DNA of 64,000 nucleotides from Fonsecaea monophora (taxonomy: Eukaryota > Ascomycota > Eurotiomycetes > Chaetothyriales > Herpotrichiellaceae), in contig NW_019174046.1 in assembly GCF_001642475.1 (NCBI RefSeq), positions 36,695 through 100,694 on the forward strand, read 5' to 3'. Both the position numbers and the translations under genes were made by a program. Each line of letters starts with the position of its first letter. Within the stretch, counting starts at the first letter, position 1. Under the pieces are notes generated by a model. The model ran no database searches and was not told the origin of the DNA. It saw only the letters and a list, made by a program, of their open reading frames with translations. Positions 1 to 12,128 of the stretch are shown piece after piece.

Positions 1-1
1 A

Positions 2-2068
2 TCAGTCGAGACAAATGACACGGCCTCATTCACGACCATGTTCAGCACCCTGAGTGCTGAGTTCAAGGAGCTGCTCCGACTCTCCATCACCCTCAACAGC
101 ACAGCCTTTGAAGGCGAAGAGAAGGGCGTGCCCACTTTCATTGGTTCCAAGACCGAGGTTGCGTTGCTCACTCTGGCAAAGGAGCATCTGGGTCTTGACA
201 ATTTGGCTGCTGAACGATCGAGCTACAAGGTCAAGCAACTGATCCCCTTCGACTCGGCTCGCAAGTGCATGGGGATAGTCATCAAATACAACGGCGTCTA
301 CCGGCTTCTCGTCAAGGGAGCTGCAGAGATCATGCTTGCCAAATCCGTCAAGGCCGTTTCCGATGTCTACGAGAAGCAATACGCAGTTACGGAATTGACT
401 GCCGAGCAAAAGGAACAGATAGCCAGCATCATCGATGAATACGCACGGCACTCACTCCGCACCATTGGCATGCTATACAAGGACTTTCCTCAATGGCCGC
501 CTGCCGGCGCGAAAACCCTGGAAGAAGACGCCAAGATGGCCGACTTTGACGATATCTTCGATGACATGACTTGGATTGGCGTCGTCGGTATCCACGATCC
601 TCTGCGGGAGGGTGTGGTTGAAGCCGTGGCACAGTGCCAACATTCGGGTGTCGTGGTCCGCATGGTCACTGGCGACAATGTAACCACTGCACGTGCAATC
701 GCGACTGAATGCGGTATCCTCCGTGAGGACGAAGACGGAGTCGTCATGGAGGGTCCCAAGTTCCGCCAGCTCTCTGATGAAGAGATGGACAGGATCCTGC
801 CACGCCTTCGTGTCCTGGCTCGCTCATCCCCCGAGGACAAGCGCATACTTGTCAGTCGACTTAAGCATTTGGGCGAGACAGTCGCAGTAACCGGAGATGG
901 TACCAACGACGGGCCTGCCCTGAAAATGGCCGACGTCGGCTTTAGCATGGGTATCGCGGGCACAGAAGTTGCCAAAGAGGCCTCGTCCATCATTCTACTC
1001 GACGACAACTTCTCATCGACAATCACTGCTCTTATGTGGGGTCGGGCCGTCAACGACGCGGTAAAGAAGTTCCTGCAGTTTCAGATCACGGTCAATATCA
1101 CTGCAGTGATACTCACTTTCGTGTCGGCTGTCTCTAGCGAGTCGAACCACTCGGTACTCACGGCCGTTCAACTTCTCTGGGTCAACCTCATCATGGACAC
1201 TCTTGCTGCTCTAGCGCTCGCGACCGATCCACCTACCAAGAAGATATTGGATCGTCCACCGCAGCCCAAGTCGGAGGCTCTTATTACAATCAATATGTGG
1301 AAGATGATCATCGGCCAAGCAATTTATCAGCTGATTGTCACCTTTACTTTGTACTTTGCGGGCATGTCGATTTTGAGCTATGGGCCCGAACGGCGGAAAG
1401 AACTGGACACGATCGTCTTCAACGCCTTTGTCTGGATGCAGGTCTTCAACGAATTGAACAACCGCCGCTTGGACAACAAGTTCAACATCTTTGAGAATAT
1501 CCATCGCAACTACTGGTTTATCGGCATCAACTGTATCATGGTGGGAGGCCAGATTATGATTATCTTCGTTGGTGGAACTGCTTTCAGCATTACTTCGCTC
1601 GACGGTCCTCAGTGGGCAATTTCACTACTGGTTGCTTTGCCTTGTCTGCTCTGGGGCGTCTTGGTTCGATGCTTTCCCGACGCCTGGTTCGCAGTCGTTT
1701 TCAACGGAGTGGTCGGCGGTGTCGCCTTCGTTCTCCGCCCGATCTGGAAGGCCCTTTCTATCATCTTTCATCCGGTTGCGCAGGTCTTCCGTGCTATTGC
1801 ACGGTTTACTGGGCGTGCGGTACGCAAGGTCACTCGGCGGAACAGCTCTGATCAAGAAGATGCACCAGCGCCGGTTGACGAAGAGCGTCCTTCGACCGTG
1901 GTCGCGGAGAAGCAACCAGAAACCGTCCATGCGTCCAAGGAATCCCCCTCGACGATGAAGCATAATGACGGTTATACGACCCCACCGTCCGGCTGGAACA
2001 GTGGCGGTGCGACTGAGATGAAAGACATTCCTGTGCCGTCTGTGTCGATCACCGGACCACCCAGCTGA
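2..2068 (+). CDS. P-type Ca2+-ATPase (PMCA/Pmc1 type), 3' part
   Basis: This is the C-terminal 688 residues of a Ca2+-pumping P2B-type ATPase, which exports Ca2+ from the cytosol into the vacuole or out of the cell. The frame is open back to base 2 and the phosphorylation DKTGT motif is not present, so the gene begins upstream of the window; the first ATG (38) is internal. Visible parts are the nucleotide-binding domain (KGAAEIML), the P-domain motifs MVTGDN and TGDGTNDGPALK, and the membrane region with LLWVNLIMDT, the M6 segment whose Asn and Asp bind Ca2+ in PMCA pumps. The last roughly 80 residues are a polar, proline-rich tail, possibly regulatory, but no calmodulin-binding helix is obvious. 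No intron is visible here. The family call is firm; which paralogue it is cannot be said. Confidence 0.93.
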   Translation, partial: SVETNDTASFTTMFSTLSAEFKELLRLSITLNSTAFEGEEKGVPTFIGSKTEVALLTLAKEHLGLDNLAAERSSYKVKQLIPFDSARKCMGIVIKYNGVYRLLVKGAAEIMLAKSVKAVSDVYEKQYAVTELTAEQKEQIASIIDEYARHSLRTIGMLYKDFPQWPPAGAKTLEEDAKMADFDDIFDDMTWIGVVGIHDPLREGVVEAVAQCQHSGVVVRMVTGDNVTTARAIATECGILREDEDGVVMEGPKFRQLSDEEMDRILPRLRVLARSSPEDKRILVSRLKHLGETVAVTGDGTNDGPALKMADVGFSMGIAGTEVAKEASSIILLDDNFSSTITALMWGRAVNDAVKKFLQFQITVNITAVILTFVSAVSSESNHSVLTAVQLLWVNLIMDTLAALALATDPPTKKILDRPPQPKSEALITINMWKMIIGQAIYQLIVTFTLYFAGMSILSYGPERRKELDTIVFNAFVWMQVFNELNNRRLDNKFNIFENIHRNYWFIGINCIMVGGQIMIIFVGGTAFSITSLDGPQWAISLLVALPCLLWGVLVRCFPDAWFAVVFNGVVGGVAFVLRPIWKALSIIFHPVAQVFRAIARFTGRAVRKVTRRNSSDQEDAPAPVDEERPSTVVAEKQPETVHASKESPSTMKHNDGYTTPPSGWNSGGATEMKDIPVPSVSITGPPS

Positions 2069-3739
2069 GCGATGCTCTTTGTCCGACAATTCCTTTCCTC
2101 ACGTACATACATACACATATTACAGCTCGGGCTCTTTGATTTGTTGCCATCTATATCATCTGGATTACGGTGTCAAATCGGCGTTAGTTTTTGTGGGGGA
2201 GTTTACACAGTACATCAGCAAAAAAAAGTGGCGCTATAAACCGGCACTGGGAAGCCTCTTCTCCTCCTCATGGATATCACGACGTTGGATGCCTGCATGC
2301 TTGCATGTTTTGGGTTGGGTTGGGTCGGGTTGGGGTTAGTCGCCGTTTCTTGAGTGTCTTTTCGGCCGGACTTTCTGGGGCTGGAGTTGGGAGTTGGAAT
2401 AAGTATCATTGGCGGTGGACTGACTTGTGTTTTGGGTCTTGTCATCATCTACCTGTCGGGTAAGAGGCCAAAAAGTCGTTTTCGGTTCGTGATCGGGTAT
2501 ATTATTATCGAGTACATGGTCAAAAAAGTGAAAGTGAAAGAAAGTGTCCACCTTGCCCTACCTACCTACTACTCGAGGTGGTGAGGAAGTGAGGAAGTGA
2601 GGGAGCGAGGTATTCAAGCCAGTCGTAGGTATGTACGATACGTACTGACTGTACACAGTACATACATACATAGCAGACTACTGAGTAGCCATTGGGCGAA
2701 GGAAAACAAGACCCAAGTCCAAGCACTTGAAGTATCCTGCTTTGATATTTAGTGTTGGTAGAGTCGACCACCCCCCTCCCCCTCCCCCTCCTCTCTGTCG
2801 AACAAAGCACGTGAGGAAACGCCGTCCGCACGTCCACACCATATGCCAATCCTATCACATCCTATCCTATCCATCTATCTCTCAGTCAGTCAGTCAGTTT
2901 TCTCTTGCGTGTCCGGCCAGCGGCTTAGGCGGAGGCTGACTGCAGTAAGGATGGGAGGGTTGAATGCAGGAAAGAAAGGAGACCTCTTTCTCTCTCTCTC
3001 TCTGTGTGTGTGTGTGTGACATAGAGCACAGCACAGCCCCCCTTCCATACGAGCACGAGCACGGTCACAGGCATGAATATCTGTGCTCGTATCGCATCAC
3101 ATGTCTCAGACTTACTCGGCACTTTCATCCATATCTCCATCCACTGGTATTGGCAACTAACAAAATCATGATCAAAAAGCACATCACGTCACGCACATCA
3201 CAGACATACAGAGAGAGAGAGCTCTTCAGCATTATTTTTTGCAAAGTTTTCTTGTCAGCTGGACTCGAAAGGAAAAAAACAACTGCCAGAGAACCATAAA
3301 GGAAACAGTGGGAGTTCCTTGTCCAATCCTGCCTACAAACAACTTCATCTTTCATCCTCGACATGCTTGTCCGTTTCAAAGTCCATAATCCCTTGCCCAT
3401 CCCGTACTGACAACAAATCAAAACCACTTTTTCAAAAATCAATACACACAGGAGGGGTAGGCACACCATGATCAAATAATCATTTGATCAAATCAAGGCC
3501 GAGGATGCGATATAAAGTTAACATATGAATGTATATGTATATCCCCCACTGCTGGCGCTCTTGCGCAGTCAATCACATGGTTCTTCCTTCATGTCCACAA
3601 AAAACGCCGGTCCCGCTCATTCCATGATAACATAGTGAAAAAAAAGGGACACCCTCAGATAGATGGCATAGATACAAAGACGGTCAAGGGTGGGCTTGAT
3701 GATTAGAAATTATGTTTTCGAGGACATGGTTCTGTCGTT
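2069..3739. other. Intergenic, convergent 3' ends
   Basis: No gene is supported here. The region holds the 3' flank of the Ca2+-ATPase and, on the other strand, the 3' flank of the MFS transporter. It contains a C/T-rich run near 2771-2795 and a TC/TG microsatellite near 2985-3018. Short open frames show no family resemblance. Confidence 0.6.
2985..3018. repeat. (TC)n(TG)n microsatellite
   Basis: A run of TC dinucleotides passes directly into TG dinucleotides. It is a plain microsatellite in the 3' intergenic region. Confidence 0.85.
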
Positions 3740-6105
3740 TCATTGCGTGTATCCCGGAGGCTTCCCGGGACCCCCTGGACCACCAGGCCCTTTGCCACTA
3801 GGTCCGCCTGGTCCTCCAGGGCCTTTGCCGCCAGGGCCCCCGGGACCCCCAGGTCCGCCTGGTCCTCCAGGTCCGCCTGGGCCGCCCTTGCCAGGAGGAG
3901 GTCCTTTCATGGCGAGACTGCTTCTCTTCCTCAGCTTCTCACCGAAGAGCCACAGGATGATCGGGACTGGAATGCCGATACCGATGGCGGCTAGGGCCAG
4001 CACCGTATTACCCCAGCCAAAATCGAGAGCTTTGTACATTGCCGGCGCAAATAAGGGGAATCCGAAACCGGCGAGTGATCGTAGAATCGTGACAGCAGCC
4101 ACGGCCGAGGCAGCAAACCTCGCGTAGGTGTCGACGAGATAGGTGGTGACGCATTGGAAAGCGGCAATGGTTCCGATACCGAAGATGAACGAGCCAATGT
4201 TGGGCACAATCCAGTGCGTCTTGTTCTGGGCGGACCATCCGTAGATCAAAAGACCGACGGGCACGAAGAAGGAAAAGGGGATGACAATCGGCATACGGTA
4301 TTCCGGTTTGCCCTGTCCGCGGGGATCCTTGGCCTTAAGCTTGCGGTAGACTTTGTCACCAGACTTGCCGCAGAGAGGGGCACCGATGAAGAAACCCAGA
4401 CCCAACGAGATGTAGTTCAGGCCAGCAATACCCACGCTTTCGTGGTAGACATTGCCGTAAAGCTCCGGGAATGTGGAAAGGGCCAGGTAGAGAATACCGT
4501 AGGAGAAGGCCATGTAAAGAGCTAACACCTGGACGATGGGTTGGCTGAATAACATTCCAAATGATCGAGCCATGGTCTTGACAATCTTCTTCCATACGGG
4601 TTGGTCGACTTCACCTTCGCCGTCAGCGTGCCATCGTTTGTCGCCAGTCTGTTTGCGGATCATCTTCGCCTTCTTGTGCAGGATATAGGGAGTATAGGTC
4701 TCGCTGAGTTTCCAGAAGCCGGCGACGAGAATAAAGCAGTTGACAATCGAAGTGGCGTAAAACATCCACCTCCAGTCCGACTTTTCGGCAACCCAAGCAC
4801 CCACAATAGGACCGACGGCAGGGCCAAGCAGAGGGCCCATGGCGTAGATACCCATGGCCTTACCACGCTCTTCAGGTTTGAACAGGTCACCGAGGACACC
4901 GCCACCGATTGCAAGGGGCGCTGAACCACCGAGACCAGACAAGAATCGGAAAGCCATCAGCTGCTGTTTGGTTTGAGCAAAACCACAGGCCGTGTTAAAT
5001 GCCAGGAAGACTACGTTCGATGATTGGAGGATAATGACACGCCCGTACAGTTCAGATAGCGGACCGAGAATCATAGGACCGATAGCATATGCCAAGACGA
5101 AGATGGACAGCACGATCTGAGATTCGATCTTGTTGGTGATATGGAATTCGTCGGCAATTTGTCCCAAGGCAGGGGCGATCATGGACGACGCTAGGGGTGA
5201 CAGGAATGTAAAGGACGCGGTAAGCATGGTGATGGCCCACTTCTTGTTCGAAGGCCAGCTCTTGGGGTTCAGCGGATCATCTGGCCCATTAAATTTGACC
5301 TGTAATAGCAAATATTAGCCAGCTTTCTGAGAACAGAAGGGTTGGAGGAACGTACCAGGAAAGGGTCGTCGTTGGGAGGGCCACCTGGACCCCCAGGTCC
5401 GCCAGGGCCACGTGGTCCAGGACCACCGCCCGGTTTCTCCTTGGGCAAGAAAGGAGTGGGAGTGGCAGGACCATTTTGAGCCTCGAGATCGAACTTGGCT
5501 GGGTCTTTCCTGTCCATCATACCATGGCCATGATCCTCATCACAGGTGCACCATGATTCGTGTGAGTGTTTACTGTGTTCCCGCTCGAATGGCGGTGTCA
5601 TCTGCTGGGAAAGTGGTCTCTTTTCATCCCTTGGGTACGAGTTGTGTAGAGTGTTCATGGCCAGAGTCTCCTCGGATTGTGTTGGATACCGAGGAACCGA
5701 TTGGTCATACAGAGAATCATTATTGTTCAAGTAGCCCTCTGCGAGGAGTCTCTGGTTCGCTACGAAGTCTTGGTCGCGGTTGAGGTAGTGGTCGTCGCTC
5801 ACTATCCTCGAGTCTCGGGTGCGGAAGGACGGGGCATAGGAAGCCAGGGAATCTCTGTTTTGGGCGGATCGCATCGATCCCTGATCATCATAACGGCCGA
5901 CATGATAGTCTGGGCCATCGTCGTAAAGAACAGCGAAGGTAATCTCACTGCTGGCGCGATCAGAGCCAGGTGAGGGTTCGGCAGGTAGAGAGCGGTGCCT
6001 ATAAGGCTCGGTCGAGTTTAATCGTCGTAGCGAAGGAAATCGTGAGTTCAGCGCGGGTTGTGATAGGGGTCGTAAGAGCTGGCTGTTGGTACCGTCTTCC
6101 TCCAT
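3740..6105 (-). CDS. MFS transporter (DHA1 drug/polyamine type) with collagen-like tails
   Basis: Exons are complement(3740..5299, 5356..6105), about 769 aa. The 56-nt intron has a GTACGT donor and a TTACAG acceptor and joins DDPFL to VKFNGPDDP in frame. After a disordered N-terminal tail of about 250 residues comes a standard 12-helix major facilitator core. It starts with the NPKSWP sequence typical of fungal DHA1 carriers and includes GPLSELYGR and RFLSGLGGSAPLAIGGG. These carriers export drugs, polyamines or metabolites by proton antiport, usually at the plasma membrane. The N-tail ends in a Gly/Pro block just before the splice site, and the C-tail is about 50 residues of Gly-Gly-Pro repeats, which is unusual. 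The start is uncertain: I chose the Met at 6105, but the same frame continues upstream through a poly-Gln stretch (about 6176-6205) that reads like protein, so an extra 5' exon is possible. The substrate is unknown. Confidence 0.85.
3762..3905 (-). repeat. Gly-Gly-Pro coding minisatellite in the MFS gene
   Basis: On the minus strand this GC-rich stretch of near-identical 9-nt units encodes the collagen-like GGP/GPG tail of the transporter. A shorter version lies at about 5378-5430 and encodes the Gly/Pro block of the N-terminal tail. Confidence 0.85.
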
Positions 6106-9100
6106 GTCGTCGGTGTTGTTAGGGGTGTTGTTGTCGACAGACGTTGGAGGGAAGGCAACTGTGTGTCGGGGAGGCTGCTGCTGCTGTTGTTGCTGATGTT
6201 GGGCTAAAGATGAACCTGGACGCGATTGGGAGTCGTAGCCTCTGGCGACTTCCCAGCTGTCCCACGAATTCGGAGCCGCCAGTGTGAAAGGGGGTTTAGG
6301 TATGTAGAACAATGAACGAGCGTGGTGGTTTGTCCAGGAATTATTACAACAAAAACAAACAAATTCGAAAAGGTGGACAAAGCGTCGACGACAGGGAAGG
6401 GGGGAGGAGAGGAGGGATGAAGGAGTAGTAAAGCGAGTGAGCTGGCTGAGCGAGTGTGTAAAAGGCGAGCTGGTGAAGTAGTAGGAGGTCGGTAGGAAGG
6501 GGAGGGAAACCACGGACAAGAATAAGATCCGCTGGCCTGTCAGGCGAGATGACGAGGGATGGGAGGAATAAAGGGATCTAGGGAATTTTTGGGGGTGGAT
6601 GGCGAGCGAGAGGGAGAGAGAAGAGGGGGGAGCTTGGTGCTTGGGTGTGTTTGCGAAACTGAGCAGGAGAGACAAGAAAAGCGGGCTAGGGTGCAGGACG
6701 GCCTGGTAAGTACAAGTAGGTGGTCAAAAGCTGCTACGGGCTTTGTGGGCTGTGGGCTGGCTAGGGGACACTAGGTGCAAAAAAGGGCCCTTTCCAGGCT
6801 GGTGCTATACGGCGGCGGGCCTTGGATGACCTGGGTTCCTGGGATAGTCGCGGGTTAGTACCATCCGGGAATAGAGGCTTGGATGGAGACGGCATTTGGG
6901 AATTTGGGGGGTGGAGGGAGGGATTTGGGAACCCATTCAACTGCTCTACCACAACAGCCAGACAGCCTTGGGTCCCTCTTTCAGGCCCCAACCCGAGCAC
7001 TTGAAAAGAGGCTTTGTTGCTCCAATAATAATATCACCTTGCCGCCCTTATCCAACTGTCAGGTCGGCGCTCGGATCATACGAGTACCTACGAGTTTGGC
7101 CTTTGCGGAGACCAAGGCTCACCGGAGCGCGAGCTTTTGCTGTTCGAGTAACGCCTACCTTATGATCACCGAGTCCACCGGGTCCTACCTACAAGTACGC
7201 TGCTGCTGCTGATGATGACGATGATGACTATGATTCTCCGGAACACAGGATGTGGCTGTTGATCTGGCTGAGAAGGGAAACAGGAATACGGACGGAACAA
7301 GAAATTGCGAGATTGGAAGCCTTCCGACGCCGCGATTGGCCTGTCTGCCCGTACGAGGACTGGTAGAGGCTGGCTGCAAGTCATGATTGACCCTGGAAAC
7401 AACTTTTGTGCATAATCATCCAGAGAGAGTTTTTTTGGTCCATCACACAAGGCAGAAACATTTCATGGGCTTTCGTTGTTACAAGATGGCACGGCATGTG
7501 GCCTGCCTTAAAACAGCCTGCGAAGCATGTACCGAGTCCTCCGTACCGTCTTCTGGAGCTGCAGCCTCTTTGCTAGCCTAATCCACAATACAAGCACCAG
7601 GGTACATGCTCGTCGTTGACCTGTAGCTCGAAACCTGGAAGTACGAGGTTGAGATGCATGGCCACCTTTCTCTATGACGGCTACATATCATGCAGACAAG
7701 TACCATTCCATGAAAACCCGTAAACTTTAATCTTTCTCTTTGCGTGTCTCTCTCTCCAGCCCATGATGTGTCTTTCCGTGCGTATACCGGACTGAATACG
7801 AGAATAGCGGCGGCAAGTTTCCAGGCACCAAAATGTCACCATATTTGACCACCACCACACGCCATCACCCATCCCCTCCAGTCGGCATCTTGGTATAGTA
7901 ATAGGAAGGGAGAAGGGGAGCCGCCGAGACGCGCAAAAGTGAACTGAAATCTTACCGCAGCGCAGACCAAGCATGAGGTACGCAGATGGTATGAGTGGGA
8001 TGTTCGAGTTCCTCGTCGAATGCAGCTCAATTCAAAACCACAGCTGCAAAGCAGCCGCAAGGGAACGGAAAAGAGGCGGGGAGGGGCGGAGCTTAAGCGA
8101 CAGCCTTGGTGGAGATTTGTTGTTAGGCTCATCGCTCGCTCATCTGTTGTTGGAAGGCATGGAGTCCAATGGGCGCCAAGGGCCGACAGGGCACAGGCCC
8201 CCAGGCCCCAGCTCACAGCTTCGGGCACCGCTTAGGCCCTCCAGATGTGCGATTTGCTGGCAGTTACTGACATTTGCTGGCCCCTGCACGCCCCTGTTGG
8301 CCCCAGTAGTGTGGACTTGTTGCTAAAATTGAGTCCGTAGCGCATCGTGCTAGTGGATCCCGTTTGCCTGTTGGCCTGCTGAGCCTGCACCGCAATCTTG
8401 ATCCCTGGTCCTTCCCCCTCCAGCCCCTTTGGCCAACCTCGCCCTGGATCTGCCCCTGTTTTGGCTGCCTCTCCACGGACTTTGTCGTCCGACCCTCCGA
8501 ACTAGGGGCGCCCTGTGCCTCACTGTCTGTCACTTGCCTGTTCCTGGCATGGTGGTGGACTTTGTGGACTTGATCAACCAATCCGCTGGGCTCCTTAATC
8601 TTTTGGCGCAAAGAGGCTGAAGTTGGATTGGTCTGTCGACCATGAGGAAGCAAAACGTCATACTATTTCACCACCTCCGCGATCAAATGTTCTCATCCAT
8701 GATACCTGTTTGGAGTCATTAGCCGTTAAACACTCTTCTCTAGTCGGTATGCTATACCTCCTTCATCGATATCAAGTGCGATAACGGCAGAGGGAGCTCA
8801 TATTCCTCTGTAACAGTGTCGATGGTCGACTTTCCCTTCCCCGCCTCCCCCTGAGCAACAATCGATTCTCAGCACGTCTCAGCAGCTCCAAGACTCGCCA
8901 CTAATCTCCTCTCTCGCGTGTAATTTCTCAGCGACGCCTTGGCGCTCCTACCACTTACCACGCGCCCACACGATTGATGCTCCTTTCGGACTGAGGTGAC
9001 AATATTGTGGTCATGTTTGAGCCTCTGAGCAGCCATTTCCACCTCTTTTGGTGAAATTAACGCAGAGCTGAAGCTTCGAGAACGATGGATCACAACGCCG

Positions 9101-12100
9101 TTTCTCTTTTCTCGCTCGGCTGGTTTGCTTGTTGCAGAGGGTCCACGCTCACTCCGGCTTGTTTTGTTCTCCAGATGGTAGAATTGGTCTCGCATCCTGC
9201 ACTAAAATCCTCCCCTCGACCAGCGAACGGTCTCATGATTCAACCGACCCAACGTGCCAGCTAGAAATCCGCTAGCCCTACGAGGACCCAAGCACTTGTG
9301 CTCGTGCTCGTAGGCACAATACGAGGTACTCGGTAGTGGTAGCATAATCGCTTCTTGCCCTCGATATAATCGCCCTTATCAGTCTATCGGCGCCGGGCGC
9401 TTTATTCGTACACCGCAGATGGCCTGCCACTGATGAAATTTCCCAGTAACAACGACCGACCCGGTGATTATCGGCCCAATGCAAACATTCGTCAGCGTGT
9501 GTGGGGAATTTTGTTCATTGTGGCTTTGGTTGACTTCTCGATTTATTCTCTGTCTGGTTGGTTTGTGCCTTTGCGTCTGTATATGTAGACAATATTTGGA
9601 CCAAGCGCGATTCCTTCATGGACAGCCGGCTGACTGCTGGGCTAGCTGACCAAGCTTCATTCCCTATCCCTTCTCAGAAAACTTTGCCCCGAGTGTCTGA
9701 GCAACGGGTTAAAGGGAGAGCACCCCTTCACCTTGCCGGTAGGCCGGTACAGGGAGCCCCACGAATGTTCTGGTGGCTTTCGAACTTGACACCTGGCCCC
9801 CCCAAAAACGTGGAAAACCCTCTGCCAGCTCCATGGCGTCAGAAATCGACCATGGTGGGTGTTTAAGGCTGGAACAGGAGTGTGCGGCTAATGGAACACC
9901 CCCTTTAAATAGCAGTCCCCCGCAATACCAAGCAAGCAGGTCGCAGGTTTTGCACATTGACACTTTCTCACTGAGGGGACGGTGAAACCTGAACAGTTGA
10001 CACAGAGATGTGACCATCAGCTAAACCGATGCCCGCCGGCACGATGGTGTTAGGCGGCAGCATCTACCAAGCGGCGTCTAGAGGCATCGGCCGAGGCCAA
10101 CAGACAAGGTATATCTTGAAGGAATACCGCTTAAAAGCACAGGCGGCTGAATCCGTTTAGTCCGATGATGCCTATAAAAAGACATCGCCCAGACTCAAAA
10201 AGGATGCCGGAGCATCTCGGCAATGCTCGTGGTGCTACCCAAGTTTTCCTTTTGAGAACGAGGGTATGATGCAGGATTCAAGTCTTTTGCAGCAAGTCTT
10301 CTGCACCAATTCTTGAGTCACCATCAGGCTCTGGTGAGCTGCAGGAACCGTTGGTTTGACAGACTGACCTGATAGGGCCTCAGGCCATTGCGACCCCCAG
10401 ACGCTTGAGCCCAGCTGAACCAAGCCTGACAAGCTAGGGTCTGCATATAAGCCCGAACCTGCGTCTGCTGATTCAATGAGCCCTGTACCGAGTTGTTGCA
10501 TGGCGCATTCCCTCAGGAAAATAAATATTCAGCTTGCTGATTTCATTTGTCATTGACTGCAGGGGCGCACGGCCGGCATATCGCGTGTACTTGAATCTGT
10601 CAGTCATTTGCGTCCAGCCTCTCACTTTTGAGCTTGGCGCTCCGAGCCCTAGCAATGGCAAGTCCGTTGCCAAATGAGGCATGCACATGACCACTTTGAC
10701 ATCTGCCTTTCCCCAGACTTGCTTATCTTGAGAGTGAATCGAGATCGAAAATCCGACACACTACCGAGTACGAGGTACCTTGTCCTGGATCCTGGTATGT
10801 TCAACGAAAAACAGTCCTGCCGAAGGCCTTCTTTCGGGCTCCAATATGGTGCTAATATTCTTGTCTCCGTTGTATCGCTATCTTTGTGCCTTCTAGTCGT
10901 TATCAGTGGAGGAGCTGAGCTTCGACAGGCTGTAGTTCATGTGACTCCTCGATATCCCGCCTTGTCTGGAGAAACTTTTAGGGACACACTCCAAAGCAAA
11001 TGTCCAAAGGGAGGTTGCAGGCGGTACGGGTTCGCATTGGTAATCAACGCTGCTCCTATTGAGTTTGGTGGACCACTTGCTCGCAACCACTGAATCGATC
11101 ACAATTCCTCGGTCTTCCATCAGAGTTTGAGGTTAAACACGGGCCTCCCAAGGCTTTCAATGCGGGGGAGGAAAACAATTCAAATCATGAATCATTTCGC
11201 AGGAATATAGATGATGCGCTGTTGTCAGAGCTCTGCATTGTTCCAGATCCTTTGGTCGAGTATCCGTAGTGGCTGAACTCCACAGTCCATGAGGAAGAAC
11301 AGTAGTTCGCAGCCTACATGGCGGCTCGCTAATTCCTCAGGCTTGAAAAATATTTGAAGGGGGGCTTCGACAGGCGTGGACTGCATTCCAAGTCGTTCTA
11401 CCGGAATCGGAGGAGCCATATCGTCACTGCTGTACCAAGTATTCATTGGTTTGGTGGTGCCAGATCTTCCCGCGCTTCTGCTAAGTAGATCCCTTGCATC
11501 CCAAGCTCGTCTCCGCGAAGCTCCCAGCCACCTGATATTCGAGTTCCCACTCAAACGCAGAAAAAAGCTTCATGATATCTGAGTTTTCTCCAGCCATCTG
11601 CTTTATTATCTTTCAATGGGCGCAAAGGCTGGCACCAGGGAGTCTGCATAGGGCTCCTGCACGTCGAGGGAAGAATTGCTTGCTCGCACGACCTTGGTTT
11701 GAGACATGGAGTGAGCGCTCGGCATCGCGAGCCGGATTGACTGCTTTCTTCTGCATAGATCTAGCAAGTCTCATGCCAGTCATAAGCCCGCTGGGGCAAG
11801 AATAGAGGACTCTGCTTGGTCAAGGCTCCGCGGCATGAGGGGGCTTGAAGAAGTTTCTTCTGCGCCGTCCAGCTTACCGGCCCGAATGTATTTGCAATGT
11901 TCAAAGCATGGCAGCGCCAGCGTCAAAACAAGCCTGTGCATGTCCTGATTGCCATTGACAGGGGCGTTTGCTTGGGAGAACTCAGGTGACGGGTAATAAA
12001 TGTGAGGCCCGTTTCATAGTGGCGGATGAAGTCAAATTCTGGACACACAATTGTGGTATTGCGTCGGAACGTTGAGAAAGATCATAGTGAGTAGCAGCTG

Positions 12101-12128
12101 CGCGAGTCTCAGCAGGCATAAAGTAGCT
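6106..12128. other. 6-kb stretch without a convincing gene
   Basis: The part next to 6105 must hold the leader and promoter of the MFS transporter: a poly-Gln-like CAG/CTG tract at about 6176-6205 and pyrimidine-rich minus-strand sequence up to about 6670. The rest has only short open frames on both strands, none with a recognisable domain or clear splice structure. A GCT/GAT trinucleotide run lies at about 7200-7231, and copies of a GTACGAG-type motif occur near 7076-7095, 7641, 9320 and 10763. No long terminal repeat, transposase or reverse transcriptase fragment was recognised. Confidence 0.5.

Noticed and set aside
490..1053. 187-codon minus-strand frame inside the Ca2+-ATPase
   Set aside because: Ser/Arg-rich shadow frame opposite highly conserved P-type ATPase motifs.
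5356..6675. N-terminal extension of the MFS transporter to an ATG at 6675
   Set aside because: The part above about 6300 is pyrimidine-rich with a Ser/Leu/Pro-only translation, like a leader. I kept the start at 6105 and noted that the poly-Gln part may still be coding through another exon.
10674..11093. 139-codon frame with a hydrophobic middle in the gene-poor stretch
   Set aside because: A single hydrophobic patch and no family resemblance; not enough to call a gene.
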